Source: Dyella choica (GTDB lineage: Bacteria > Pseudomonadota > Gammaproteobacteria > Xanthomonadales > Rhodanobacteraceae). Taken from it: 64,000 nt of DNA. Position 1 is the stretch's first letter. Every line of letters begins with the position of its first letter. The position numbers were made by a program, and so were the translations under genes. The notes beneath the pieces were generated by a model. That model saw only the letters and a program-made list of their open reading frames with translations, searched no databases and was not told the origin of the DNA. This document shows positions 36,800-45,582 of this stretch, one piece after another. The DNA lies in NCBI RefSeq assembly GCF_003977665.1, contig NZ_RYYV01000021.1:1-64000 (forward strand), in the 5' to 3' direction.

Positions 36800-38203
36800 C
36801 TATCGCCAACCGCCACCCAGGGCAAGGAAAACCTGGATCTGGTCACGATTGATCGTTGCCTGGCCAGCCGCAAGAGCCTGCTCGGCGACCCAGCGGTCAC
36901 GCTCCGCCGCCAGCACGGCCAGGCTGTCGATACGGCCGCGCTGCTGCAACTCTTCCATCTGCGCGGCGTGCTGCACGGCACTGTCACGCGCGAGCTGCAA
37001 CTGGCCCTGCCGGTCGAGATCGGCAGCGTAGTTGTTCAGCGCCGTTTCGACTTCGCGCAACGAATCCAGCACCGTCCCGTCGAAGGCCGCGAGGCTGGCA
37101 CGGGCTTGCGCATTGGCTTGCTCGATATGGGCACGCACAACGTTACGGTTGAGGTTCCAGGTGACGAGTGGGCCGACCGCAAAGCGATTGGTGTATCCGC
37201 TCAACGCATCGATGACCTTGCCGGTGGAACCCATTGAAACGCCGAATTTGATATCCGGATACAGCGCGGCCGTCGCCACACCGATGCGCGCGGTAGCTGC
37301 CGCAAGGTGCTGCTCCGCGGCGCGTACGTCCGGCCGCCGCTTGAGCATGGCCCGGCCGTCGCCGACGGGAAGCAACTGGTCCAGGCGCAATGCCGTGCTG
37401 CATGCCAGAAGCGAGCGATCGAAATTCGCCGGCGGCTGCCCTGCCAGGGTTGCCAGGCGGAAGACAGCATTGCGCTGCGCCGCTTCCAGTACCGGCAGCT
37501 GTGCCCGCACAGTCGCCATGGTGTCCTGTTGCCGCGCGTTTTCGACAGGCGATGCACGCCCATGCGAAACCAATAGCTGGGTAAACCGAACGTCTTCCTG
37601 CTCGACAGCAATGCGTTGCTGCATCAACGCGATTTCGTGGCCGGCGTTGCAGACATCGGCATAGGCATACGCCGTTTCGGCAACCACATGCACGCTCACC
37701 AGATCGCGCGCCGCGGCGACAGCCTCGTCGTCCGCGCGGGCAGCTTCTTCGCCACGGCGTATCGCGCCAAATAAATCGAGGTCATAGCTGACCGCAATAC
37801 CGCTGTTGTAGTTCTGATAAGGCTCCACACCTACGTGCTTCAATACCGCTTCTTCGGAGGGATGATTCCATGCGGTAGACACATCCACGCCGCCCGAGAA
37901 ACGCTGCGAGCTGGCTTCGGCGCGCAGGGCGCCGCTGTATTTCAGACGGGCCTCGGCCACACGTAGCTGGGTGCTCGCGGCAAGCGTTTGCGCGATCAAG
38001 CGATCAAGCACCGGATCGTTGTACAGCTTCCACCAACTTTCCGGCAACATCGAGGCACTCGTTCTCGCTGCAGCGGAAACGAAGCCGCCTTGTGCTACAG
38101 GCGCATTCGCCATGGCCTGTGCGGGAACGCGGTAGTCGGGGCCGACCGCCGCGCAAGCGGCAACGGCGGCACTTGCGCACAACACCAGCACGATCCGATG
38201 CAT
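36800..38203 (-). CDS. NodT-family outer membrane efflux lipoprotein
   Basis: A 467-aa TolC-like channel. MHRIVLVLCASAAVAAC is a lipoprotein signal; VGPDYRVPAQA is typical of NodT/OprM proteins. Two long helical repeats follow (QTLAASTQLRVAEARLKYSG; AVLAAERDRWVAEQALAAGQ). The ATG overlaps the stop of the adaptor gene (TAATG). Last gene of the AaeXAB-like operon and its outer-membrane exit. Confidence 0.92.
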   Translation of the reverse strand: MHRIVLVLCASAAVAACAAVGPDYRVPAQAMANAPVAQGGFVSAAARTSASMLPESWWKLYNDPVLDRLIAQTLAASTQLRVAEARLKYSGALRAEASSQRFSGGVDVSTAWNHPSEEAVLKHVGVEPYQNYNSGIAVSYDLDLFGAIRRGEEAARADDEAVAAARDLVSVHVVAETAYAYADVCNAGHEIALMQQRIAVEQEDVRFTQLLVSHGRASPVENARQQDTMATVRAQLPVLEAAQRNAVFRLATLAGQPPANFDRSLLACSTALRLDQLLPVGDGRAMLKRRPDVRAAEQHLAAATARIGVATAALYPDIKFGVSMGSTGKVIDALSGYTNRFAVGPLVTWNLNRNVVRAHIEQANAQARASLAAFDGTVLDSLREVETALNNYAADLDRQGQLQLARDSAVQHAAQMEELQQRGRIDSLAVLAAERDRWVAEQALAAGQATINRDQIQVFLALGGGWR

Positions 38204-39099
38204 TACCACGACCACAAATCCTGCTTGGCATCGGGCGAATGCACCACCACAGTGGCCGTCTGGCCGGGCACCAGGCGGATACCCGCCGGCACATAATCGA
38301 TGACGACGCGCACCGGAATGCGTTGTGCCAGGCGCACCCAGGTAAAGGCCGGATTGACGTTGGCGAGCCTGGCAACGTCTCCCGTGCGCTCGCGATCCTC
38401 GATCGCCGATGCAATGCTCTGTACGTGCCCGCGGAGGGTGCCGGATACCCCCATCAAATGCACGCTGACCGCATCACCGACGTGAATGCGCTGCAGCTTG
38501 GTTTCTTCGAAATAACCCTCCACACGCAGCGAAGGCGTGTCGACCAGCGCCAGCGCGGCCTTGCCCACCGTCATATAGATGCCTGGCTGCAAAGTCATAT
38601 TGGCGACCTGCCCGCTCACCGGCGCCCGGATGACGGTGCGGTCGAGATTGAGCTGCGCCAGATCGCGCGCGGCGACCGCCTGGGCCAGGGCCATGCGCAG
38701 CTGCTCCACCTTGGTTTGCCCCTGCTCGATCACTTCGCTCGCCACCACGTTCGTCATCGAGCGATTGCGCCGGTCTTCACGCACCGCCTGGGCGAGCGAG
38801 GCGCGCAAGTTGCCGACATTCGCTTGCGCCTGTTGCAGCGCCAGCGAGTAGCGCGAGGGGTCGATCACCAGCAGTACCTGGCCTTGCTGTACGGTTTGGT
38901 TGTCGTGCACGCAGACCTGTGTGACCAAACCGGCCACATCCGTGGCAACCGGCACGATGTCCGCCACCACCTTGCCATCGCGCGTCACCGGCTCGACCTG
39001 GTAGCGCAACCACAAGGCGTGGACGGCGAACAGCAATGCGGCGATCGCCAATGCCGTGGCAAGGGTACGCACCATCGCCATCGTCCATTGCTTGATCAC
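38203..39099 (-). CDS. HlyD-family periplasmic adaptor (AaeA/FuaB-like)
   Basis: About 298 aa. The start is a GTG at 39099, two bases after the DUF1656 stop, with AAGGAG 7 bp upstream, so initiation is reset by the preceding gene. N-terminal membrane anchor (ALAIAALLFAVHALW), lipoyl halves (VAGLVTQVCVHDNQTVQQGQV; RAPVSGQVANMTLQPG) and a helical hairpin. Links the FUSC permease to the NodT channel. Confidence 0.92.
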   Translation of the reverse strand: MIKQWTMAMVRTLATALAIAALLFAVHALWLRYQVEPVTRDGKVVADIVPVATDVAGLVTQVCVHDNQTVQQGQVLLVIDPSRYSLALQQAQANVGNLRASLAQAVREDRRNRSMTNVVASEVIEQGQTKVEQLRMALAQAVAARDLAQLNLDRTVIRAPVSGQVANMTLQPGIYMTVGKAALALVDTPSLRVEGYFEETKLQRIHVGDAVSVHLMGVSGTLRGHVQSIASAIEDRERTGDVARLANVNPAFTWVRLAQRIPVRVVIDYVPAGIRLVPGQTATVVVHSPDAKQDLWSW

Positions 39100-39100
39100 G

Positions 39101-39319
39101 TCAGGCTCCTTGATTGAAGAATGCATCGGCGACCACCGTCAGGCCCAGCCACAACAACGCAAACAGCGCCAGTTCCAGCACACCGGCAGGTCCGAACAGC
39201 TTGAACCACGTCCAACGCTGGAACAGCCCGCGCAAAACATGCGCGCTGACGCCGGCAATCACCGCCCATACCAGGGCCGCGGGCAGGTACACGCCGAACA
39301 GATGCAATTCCTCAAGCAT
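39101..39319 (-). CDS. DUF1656 small membrane protein (AaeX-like)
   Basis: A 72-aa protein with two membrane segments (GVYLPAALVWAVIAGVSAHV; GVLELALFALLWLGLTVVAD). DUF1656 genes sit between FUSC permease and adaptor genes in aromatic-acid efflux operons. It overlaps the FUSC stop by 8 bp. Confidence 0.92.
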   Translation of the reverse strand: MLEELHLFGVYLPAALVWAVIAGVSAHVLRGLFQRWTWFKLFGPAGVLELALFALLWLGLTVVADAFFNQGA

Positions 39320-41384
39320 CGTGGCCGAATCTCCCAGGCAAGGCGGCGGGAAACAAGTTGCAGCGCATGCCGACCAGGGCGAGCAAAGCTGGATGTGTCG
39401 GCGGCGATTGCCCTTCCATGCAGATGGCTGCCATCGCCGCGTCGATATGCATCAGCAGGGAAACCGGCGCCGGCAGCATCACGCCTTTGCGGCCACGCAG
39501 TTGGAACAAGCAAGAAATGCCTTCCAGTACCTTGCGCAGCGTGGCTTGCACCGGCGCTGAAAGTGTCGGCAGCGCACTGCGAATGGCAATCACGTTGCGG
39601 CCGAGGCGCAGATCCGCCAGGCCATCAGCCGCATGCAGCGCGTCATCGCCTTCGGCCACCGCCATGCGCGCGGCGACCTGGCCAAGACGGTCGACCGCCC
39701 TGCCCGTCCAGTGCGCGGCACGGAAGCGGCTTGCCGGGGCAGCCATCTGGCTGATCTCGATCCAGTTGTCGCGTAGCATGCGCCGCGCCGTCCAGCGTAC
39801 ATTGACCGAGCGGAACAGCTTGGCTACCGCGATGGTGGCGATGATGCCGCCCACTTGCGCCATGCCCACATTGATGAAGGTGGCAAAGTCGGCCGCAAAG
39901 CGATCCAGAAAACCCAGCGCGACGATCAGGCACGAAAACATCGGCAAGGCGCGCGCCGAAAGCGAGGGGCTGGCCTGGATGTAACCAATCGCCAGCAGGG
40001 CCGGCGCCAGGGTAACGATCAGCATCAGGTAGCCATCGACGCGTGGCAACACGGCAAAGAGATAGAACGCCGCGAGCGGAAAGGTCAGCAGCGTTGCCCC
40101 AAGGTAGCGGCCAAGCACGGGAGCCGGATCGTCCTGCGTGGCGAACGAGCAGGTGATCAAGGCTGCGAACGCTGCGGTGGCCGAACCGCTTGGCCAAGCA
40201 AGCAGGATCCACACCGCGCAGTACAATATGATCGCCGTCGCCGTCGCCAAACCCGCCAGCACGGCCAGGCCGTGATCGCGCGCCAGCGGAAAGGATTTTT
40301 CGCGCTGGGGCTTATCACGCTTCGAATCGGCTCGCACGGGTTCGCTGCCCATCTGTTGCGCAAGCCGGCCACTCTCGACATGGGCTTCAATGAATTCGGC
40401 CGAGCGAACGCACAGACTGGCAATCAGCAAGTCGCGCCACGCCGGCGGCTCGCAACGCTGCCCAGCCAGTTCGCGGCAACGGGCAGCCAGTTCGCGGCCG
40501 TTTGCATGCTGCATCTGCGCAGGATTCGCCAACCACGCACGAATGTCGTCGACCAGTCGCGCCAACGAGGGCTCCAACGGCGCCAGTCCGCTGAGCGTGT
40601 CCAGCCTGTTCGCCGCAGCCGAAGCCAACGGCAGAATGGTGGCCAATTGCTTCTGCAGGTCCAGCACCAGCTTGCGGCTGGCACCCGGCGGACGCTGGTC
40701 GAAGGGCAGATGGATAGCCATCATGCCGAGCTCGGCAATGTCCGCCGCTAGCTTGCGCCGATGCTCGTTTTCCAACGGGGTGTGACGTCGCCCTAGCGCA
40801 TCGCGCGTCCAACGAGCGGCATCGGCCAGAAATCCCAACGCACGGCCATGGATCATCGGCGTCACGCTCCAAGGCTGCAGCAAGCCGTGCACCAGGCTGA
40901 CGCTGACGATCGCTACGGTCATTTCCTCGACGCGGGAGATCGTGGTGGTGAAGACGTCAGCCGGATCGTCGAGATACGGAAAGCTGATGACGGCGGAACT
41001 GAATGCCGCCATCTGGAACAGGAAGGCGCGCGGCGTGCGGTCAAGCACGGCCAGATAGATGCACAACCCCGTCCAGGCCGCCATGCAAATCACCAGCAGC
41101 TCCGGCGCATGCTGCAGATTGGGCACCACCAGAATGGAGACGGTCGCCCCCGTCAGGATGCCTCCCAGCCGGTAGAGGATCTTCGGCCGGAACGCCCCTG
41201 CCATCGGCTGGGCCGTCACGTAAACCGTCAGCAGCGCCCACCAGGGGCGCGGCAAGCTGGCCTCGAACGCGATGCCGAGCGTAATGGCCGCAGCGATGAA
41301 ACTGCTCAACGAAAACAGCAGTTTCTTGGGATCGAGCAGTAACAGCGAGCGCGGCAAAGACGCCGCCCGGGTGATGGCGGACAT
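39312..41384 (-). CDS. FUSC-family aromatic acid/fusaric acid efflux permease (AaeB-like)
   Basis: About 690 aa. Two membrane halves (residues about 25-170 and 370-510) with a long cytoplasmic helical region between and after, as in AaeB and FuaA. LPRPWWALLTVYVTAQPMAG and PRAFLFQMAAFSSAVISFPY are characteristic. Exports aromatic acids such as p-hydroxybenzoate or fusaric acid. The ATG at 41384 is preferred to a TTG two codons upstream. First gene of the four-gene operon divergent from the LysR gene. Confidence 0.92.
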   Translation of the reverse strand: MSAITRAASLPRSLLLLDPKKLLFSLSSFIAAAITLGIAFEASLPRPWWALLTVYVTAQPMAGAFRPKILYRLGGILTGATVSILVVPNLQHAPELLVICMAAWTGLCIYLAVLDRTPRAFLFQMAAFSSAVISFPYLDDPADVFTTTISRVEEMTVAIVSVSLVHGLLQPWSVTPMIHGRALGFLADAARWTRDALGRRHTPLENEHRRKLAADIAELGMMAIHLPFDQRPPGASRKLVLDLQKQLATILPLASAAANRLDTLSGLAPLEPSLARLVDDIRAWLANPAQMQHANGRELAARCRELAGQRCEPPAWRDLLIASLCVRSAEFIEAHVESGRLAQQMGSEPVRADSKRDKPQREKSFPLARDHGLAVLAGLATATAIILYCAVWILLAWPSGSATAAFAALITCSFATQDDPAPVLGRYLGATLLTFPLAAFYLFAVLPRVDGYLMLIVTLAPALLAIGYIQASPSLSARALPMFSCLIVALGFLDRFAADFATFINVGMAQVGGIIATIAVAKLFRSVNVRWTARRMLRDNWIEISQMAAPASRFRAAHWTGRAVDRLGQVAARMAVAEGDDALHAADGLADLRLGRNVIAIRSALPTLSAPVQATLRKVLEGISCLFQLRGRKGVMLPAPVSLLMHIDAAMAAICMEGQSPPTHPALLALVGMRCNLFPAALPGRFGHDA

Positions 41385-41501
41385 GCACAATTCAGGGGTT
41401 GGTTCGCGGGGTAAGGCCGAAGGCGAGCGCAGCGGCTGGAGCCGCCCGGCCGGCGGGCGGCGGTATTGTGCCTGAGAAGTCCCGCGCCGCTCAGCTCAAA
41501 A

Positions 41502-41522
41502 TATTGCTGGCTGCCAGCAATA
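41502..41522. promoter_or_regulatory. Palindromic LysR-type operator
   Basis: TATTGCTGG, 3-nt CTG, CCAGCAATA: a perfect 9-bp inverted repeat in the divergent gap, 118 bp from the permease ATG and 109 bp from the LysR ATG. It fits the T-N11-A type LysR site. Confidence 0.75.
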
Positions 41523-41630
41523 AAAATGCATGAAAACGCCGGCCGGCAAGCCGTGCGCGATCCGGGGCATTCAGCAAATGCCAGAAAAATATTAGAATTG
41601 ATCAGTCGTTGAAATAGAAAAATTTGCTAG

Positions 41631-42485
41631 ATGGACATCAGCGCCGCCCGTACCTTCCTGGAAATCGTCAAGACCGGCAGTTTTGTCAGCGCTGCGTCCA
41701 ACCTCAATCTTACCCAGACCGCCGTGAGCGCACGCATCCGCGTACTGGAAGAACAGCTCGACCGTCCCCTGTTCGTCCGCAACAAGGCCGGCGCCCGCCT
41801 GACCCCCGCCGGTGAGCAATTTCAGCGCTTCGCCGCCACCATGGTCCAGGCCTGGGAACACGCGCGTCAATCGGTGGCCCTGCCGCCGGGACGCGAGATG
41901 GTGGTGACGGTGGGAGCCGAACTCAGCCTGTGGGATCCCTTGCTGCGTGACTGGCTGCTATGGGTACGCAATGCCTGTCCCGAGTTTGCCGTAAACGCGC
42001 TGATCGACGATGCCGAACGCCTGGTGGAGCGCGTACAGGAAGGCCTGCTGGATGTCGCCATCGTGTACGCCGCTCCACAACGACCGGGCGTGATCGCGGA
42101 ACTGCTGTTCGAAGAAAAGCTGGTCATGGTCAGCGCCATGCCGGCGGATCGCAAGCACCCGTTGCGCGCGGAAGATCACGTGCACATCGACTGGGGCGAT
42201 GCGTTCGCCGCCAGTTACCAGGCCGCCTTCCCGGAGCAGCCGAACCCGGTCGTGTCGGTCAGTCATGGACCGCTGGCGCTCGAATATATTCTCACTCGGG
42301 GCGGCAGCGGTTATTTCCGCAAAGGCTTCGTACGCCCGTATCTCGACGACGGACGTCTGGCACTCGTGCCTGGCACTCCTGAATTTTCCTATTCAGCCCA
42401 TGCGGTGCACTCTGCCAAGGCCGACAAAGGCGTGATGGAGCGCATTCGCGTTGGCCTGCGGACAGTGGCGCCGAAGATCGCGTAG
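41631..42485 (+). CDS. LysR-family regulator of the divergent efflux operon
   Basis: A 284-aa protein with an N-terminal winged helix (MDISAARTFLEIVKTGSFVSAASNLNLTQTAVSARIRVLEEQLD) and a C-terminal effector-binding domain. Divergent position with a palindromic site between indicates control of the FUSC operon, likely activated by an aromatic acid as AaeR is. Its TAG stop (42483-42485) is supplied by a REP. Confidence 0.93.
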   Translation: MDISAARTFLEIVKTGSFVSAASNLNLTQTAVSARIRVLEEQLDRPLFVRNKAGARLTPAGEQFQRFAATMVQAWEHARQSVALPPGREMVVTVGAELSLWDPLLRDWLLWVRNACPEFAVNALIDDAERLVERVQEGLLDVAIVYAAPQRPGVIAELLFEEKLVMVSAMPADRKHPLRAEDHVHIDWGDAFAASYQAAFPEQPNPVVSVSHGPLALEYILTRGGSGYFRKGFVRPYLDDGRLALVPGTPEFSYSAHAVHSAKADKGVMERIRVGLRTVAPKIA

Positions 42486-42554
42486 GCTGGGATGGCAATC
42501 CCAGCATGGCGTGTGCTGCAGCATGGCAATGCTGGGTTTCACAACCCAGCCTAC
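42482..42554. repeat. REP pair supplying stops to two convergent genes
   Basis: GTAGGCTGGGATGGCAATCC at left and AACCCAGCCTAC at right. The left GTAG holds the LysR stop and the right GTAG (complement) holds the stop of the phosphatase-like gene, so both convergent genes end inside one REP pair. Confidence 0.9.
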
Positions 42555-42910
42555 GATTGTGATTCCAGCGTACGCGGCAAAAATCCAGTCACTTTCTGCC
42601 GGAGCAACTGGACGAGTATTGGATCCATGAAATCATATTCATCGGGAATATCCAGGCAAATGACGCGCTTGCCATTCAAATAGCGCTTGAATTTCTTGGC
42701 GAGCTTGTTGCGATGGGCCTTTTCCATCACGAAGATCATGTCCGACCAGGCGAGCAGTTCAGGGGAAACCGGCGTGTTGGCGTCGTTGCCCAAGCCAGCC
42801 GATTGCGACTCCATACCCGGCCAATCCGCAAAGACCTGCTCGGCCGTCGGGCTGCGAAGGCGGTTTTGTGAGCAGACAAAAAGGACGTGACGAAGCAAGG
42901 ATGACCTCAT
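42551..42910 (-). CDS. Low-molecular-weight protein-tyrosine-phosphatase-like protein
   Basis: A 119-aa protein. HVLFVCSQNRLRSPTAE holds the CX5R(S/T) active-site loop; a possible general acid is Asp in FMDP. It is somewhat shorter than classical LMW-PTPs (about 150 aa). Co-transcribed with the GNAT gene upstream (4-bp ATGA overlap). Substrate unknown. Confidence 0.85.
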   Translation of the reverse strand: MRSSLLRHVLFVCSQNRLRSPTAEQVFADWPGMESQSAGLGNDANTPVSPELLAWSDMIFVMEKAHRNKLAKKFKRYLNGKRVICLDIPDEYDFMDPILVQLLRQKVTGFLPRTLESQS

Positions 42911-43431
42911 GCATGACTTGGCGGCGTGGAAAGAGCACGATGCTGCCGCAATAATTCCTGTCCCTGAAACTTACCTTCCGGGATCAGCGTCCGGCTGCGT
43001 TCGATAAAGCCATTTCGCTGCAGAACCCGAATGGAAGCGGCATTGGTTGCAAGACAGGCACTCAGCATCGCCTTGAGCTTCAGCTCGGTCGCGGCGTAAT
43101 CCAGCGCCAGCGCCACGGCCCGGGATGCGATACCTCGGCCTTGATGCGCAACAGCCACCCAATAATCGAGATGGGCCCGCCGTGTCTCATGGTCGATGTC
43201 ATTGATGCCAATGACACCGCGAAACGCACTGTCCTCGACCATAGCGAAGACCGCGGCATGCCCAGCTGAAATACGGTTTGTCATCCTGCTGTACCAGCTG
43301 ATTGCGCCATCCTCCGGATAGGGAGTTGGCACCGTGCTCGTCGCTCCGATAGCTGGGTCTGACGCGTAGACCTGGACGTCGGCCAAGTGATGTTCGGCGA
43401 TCGGCGTAAGAAGGAGCATAAGCAAAGCCAT
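42907..43431 (-). CDS. GNAT acetyltransferase (RimJ/RimL family)
   Basis: About 174 aa. MLLLTPIAEHHLADVQVYASD is the family N-terminus; VGIND, YWVAVAHQGRGIASRAVALALDYAATELKLKAM contains the acetyl-CoA motif QGRGIASRA. NAASIRVLQRNGF is the last conserved strand-helix. An upstream in-frame start at 43473 is possible. Likely acetylates an N-terminus or small molecule. Confidence 0.87.
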   Translation of the reverse strand: MALLMLLLTPIAEHHLADVQVYASDPAIGATSTVPTPYPEDGAISWYSRMTNRISAGHAAVFAMVEDSAFRGVIGINDIDHETRRAHLDYWVAVAHQGRGIASRAVALALDYAATELKLKAMLSACLATNAASIRVLQRNGFIERSRTLIPEGKFQGQELLRQHRALSTPPSHA

Positions 43432-43594
43432 CCGTGGGTTCAGAAAAACAGCCTCGCTGGCCGGAATGTCCATCCTGGCCAACTTAGCATGGCAACGATT
43501 TTCATCCCTGCCTGGACACCTGATCGATCATGGCACGAAGCCGTTCCTACCGATAGACTGCGTAAACAATGACCATCCTGAGGGGAGGATGACC

Positions 43595-44749
43595 ATGAAT
43601 TGCAGGGGATGCGGGCAGGATTTCCAGGGCAATGCGGCTTATTGCCCTCGGTGCGAAGTGAAGCAGTTGGCCGAGTCGGCCAGCCCCGCACCGGCACCGG
43701 GCAAGTCGACGGCATCCGGGCCATCGCCCCAGGATTTGGGCCCGCTCCATTACGCGCCGAATCGTTACTCCCAACGCAAATCCGGTGTCGACAACGGTGG
43801 AACGGCACGGTTCCTCGCCTGGTTCAGTGCGATGTTCCTGATCAACCTGGCACTGTCCAAATTCAGCTTCGGCAAGTTCGATATTTCCATGGGTATCGGG
43901 TACGCCCTCGGCGTAGCGATATTGGCGCTCATCATTGCCGGCGTGCGGCGCATTTTCACGCCCAACGCCTTTGGCAAGGCGTATCTGATCAGCTTGGCCG
44001 CGATGACCGTCCTCGACTTGAGCGGCGCATTGATGCAAAACGTGGAAGTGGCCGAATCGCGCAAGCAAGCTTTTCAGCATCTGGCGGACGTCGCCAGCGG
44101 CACTGCCTCTACTTCCAACGCACCGTCAACCGCACCCGCCGGCCGGACCAACGTCGATCCCAATGGTGACGCCCTCACCAACACCGTCAATCAGCTGAGC
44201 GCCAACCTGAACCAGTATAACCAGCACATCACCGCGCTCAGGAACCAGAAACAGGCGCTCGATCTGGGAAGCGTACTTGCGCCCGGCAACCTTGTGAGCA
44301 CGGCAGGCATACAGAACGGGCGGGACACGATCGCCACCTACGGCAGGCTGCTGGACGATTACGAATCCAGCTTCAATGACTATGAAAACAAAGTGCTGCA
44401 GATCATTGCGACGGCACCGCCGGCATCACGCGAACGCATGATCGCGGGCGCCCAGCAACGTCTCGCTCAAGCCCGGGAAGCGGTATCCGGCTTCATAAGC
44501 ATTGAGCGCCAGCTGATAGCCACCATCAACGACGTCTTGGACCTGGCCCAGGCAAATGTCGGCGTTTCGCATATGCAAGGCAACGTGATCTACCTGCCCA
44601 AACCCGCATTGCTTCAATACCAGCGTGATATTGCCTCGCTACGCAGCCAGGCCGCGCAGGAACAGCAGGCCACGGAACGCCTGGCCCAGCTCCGGCGCGT
44701 GGCCATCTCCGAGCTCACCACGGCAAGCCAGAACTACGGCAATCGCTAA
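43595..44749 (+). CDS. Zinc-ribbon membrane protein with helical C-terminal domain
   Basis: A 384-aa protein. CRGCGQDFQGNAAYCPRC at the N-terminus is a four-Cys zinc ribbon. Three membrane segments follow (FLAWFSAMFLINLALSK, MGIGYALGVAILALIIAG, YLISLAAMTVLDLSGALM). Residues about 170-380 are a soluble coiled-coil region. Start at 43595 because GGGGAGG lies 6 bp upstream. Function unknown; no clear neighbour link. Confidence 0.8.
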   Translation: MNCRGCGQDFQGNAAYCPRCEVKQLAESASPAPAPGKSTASGPSPQDLGPLHYAPNRYSQRKSGVDNGGTARFLAWFSAMFLINLALSKFSFGKFDISMGIGYALGVAILALIIAGVRRIFTPNAFGKAYLISLAAMTVLDLSGALMQNVEVAESRKQAFQHLADVASGTASTSNAPSTAPAGRTNVDPNGDALTNTVNQLSANLNQYNQHITALRNQKQALDLGSVLAPGNLVSTAGIQNGRDTIATYGRLLDDYESSFNDYENKVLQIIATAPPASRERMIAGAQQRLAQAREAVSGFISIERQLIATINDVLDLAQANVGVSHMQGNVIYLPKPALLQYQRDIASLRSQAAQEQQATERLAQLRRVAISELTTASQNYGNR

Positions 44750-44801
44750 GCGAAGATTTCCGGGCCACGGAGAAACTTGGCTTCGCCCCACCTGCCCACC
44801 C

Positions 44802-44822
44802 GCCCCGGATCAAGTCCGGGGC
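44802..44822. terminator. Bidirectional hairpin between convergent genes
   Basis: GCCCCGGA, 5-nt loop, TCCGGGGC between the zinc-ribbon and peroxiredoxin stops. Strong stem, no clear T-tract; a likely shared 3'-end structure. Confidence 0.55.
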
Positions 44823-44861
44823 AGGTTCTGCACACTTTCGCACACGGCGGCCGGCACCCAC

Positions 44862-45473
44862 TTACGGTGCCTTGCCAGCCTCAAGTTTCTGCACGATCGC
44901 CAGTGATTTCTTTACGTGGTCCTGCGGATGCAGGTGATCCGCTTCGGAGGAAAGCGTGGCGATGATCTTGCCGTCGCGGCCGATGACGAAGGTGGTGCGC
45001 TCGATAAAGGCGTGGTTGATCGCGGCGCCGCGTACGTCGGTCAGGCCGGGCTGTGCGGCTTCGGTCTTGAGCTCGTAGGAGGCCGCGATCTTGCCGCCGG
45101 CGTCGGAGGCGACCGGGAACTTGCCGGCGCAGTATTTCGGATCGGAGGAAAAGCTGTTGAGGCGATCGATGCTATCGGCCGATACGCCGATGATGGTGGC
45201 GCCGGCTTCATCGAACTTGGATTTGTCGGTGGCAAAGGTGTGCGCTTCGATATCGCAACCGCCGGTATAGGCCGAGGGGTAGAAGTACACCACCACCGGT
45301 CCTTTCTTGAGCGCGTCCTTCAGGGAGAAGCTGAAGTCCTTGCCGGCCAGGCTGGCCTGTGCGGTGAAATCGGGTGCGACGGCGCCTGGGGCGAGCGCGG
45401 CAGAAACGGGCATGGCAATCATCAAGCTGGCCATCGCGCTGGCTGCGATGGATGCGGCAAGGAGCTTTTTCAT
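44862..45473 (-). CDS. Secreted peroxiredoxin (AhpC/TSA, BCP-like)
   Basis: A 203-aa periplasmic protein with a signal peptide (LLAASIAASAMASLMIAMPVSA). Residues about 27-195 are the thioredoxin-like fold. The peroxidatic Cys is in YFYPSAYTGGCDIEAHTF and the conserved Arg is replaced by Thr in FIERTTFVIG context. Reduces peroxides outside the cytoplasm. GAGGAAGG lies upstream of the ATG. Secreted BCP-like proteins are known in xanthomonads. Confidence 0.87.
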   Translation of the reverse strand: MKKLLAASIAASAMASLMIAMPVSAALAPGAVAPDFTAQASLAGKDFSFSLKDALKKGPVVVYFYPSAYTGGCDIEAHTFATDKSKFDEAGATIIGVSADSIDRLNSFSSDPKYCAGKFPVASDAGGKIAASYELKTEAAQPGLTDVRGAAINHAFIERTTFVIGRDGKIIATLSSEADHLHPQDHVKKSLAIVQKLEAGKAP

Positions 45474-45582
45474 TTCTGCCTTCCTCTCTTAGGGAAACCC
45501 GGGGATGGGTTGTATGGCGCGCAGGCATCCTACTCCACCGGGAAGTTGCCCGTCGTGCCAGCTGGGATGTAAACGCCCACCG

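Noticed and set aside
36671-37237. Candidate gene opposite the NodT channel gene
   Set aside because: The channel on the minus strand has a lipoprotein signal and OEP repeats and is in an operon; the opposite frame is a shadow.
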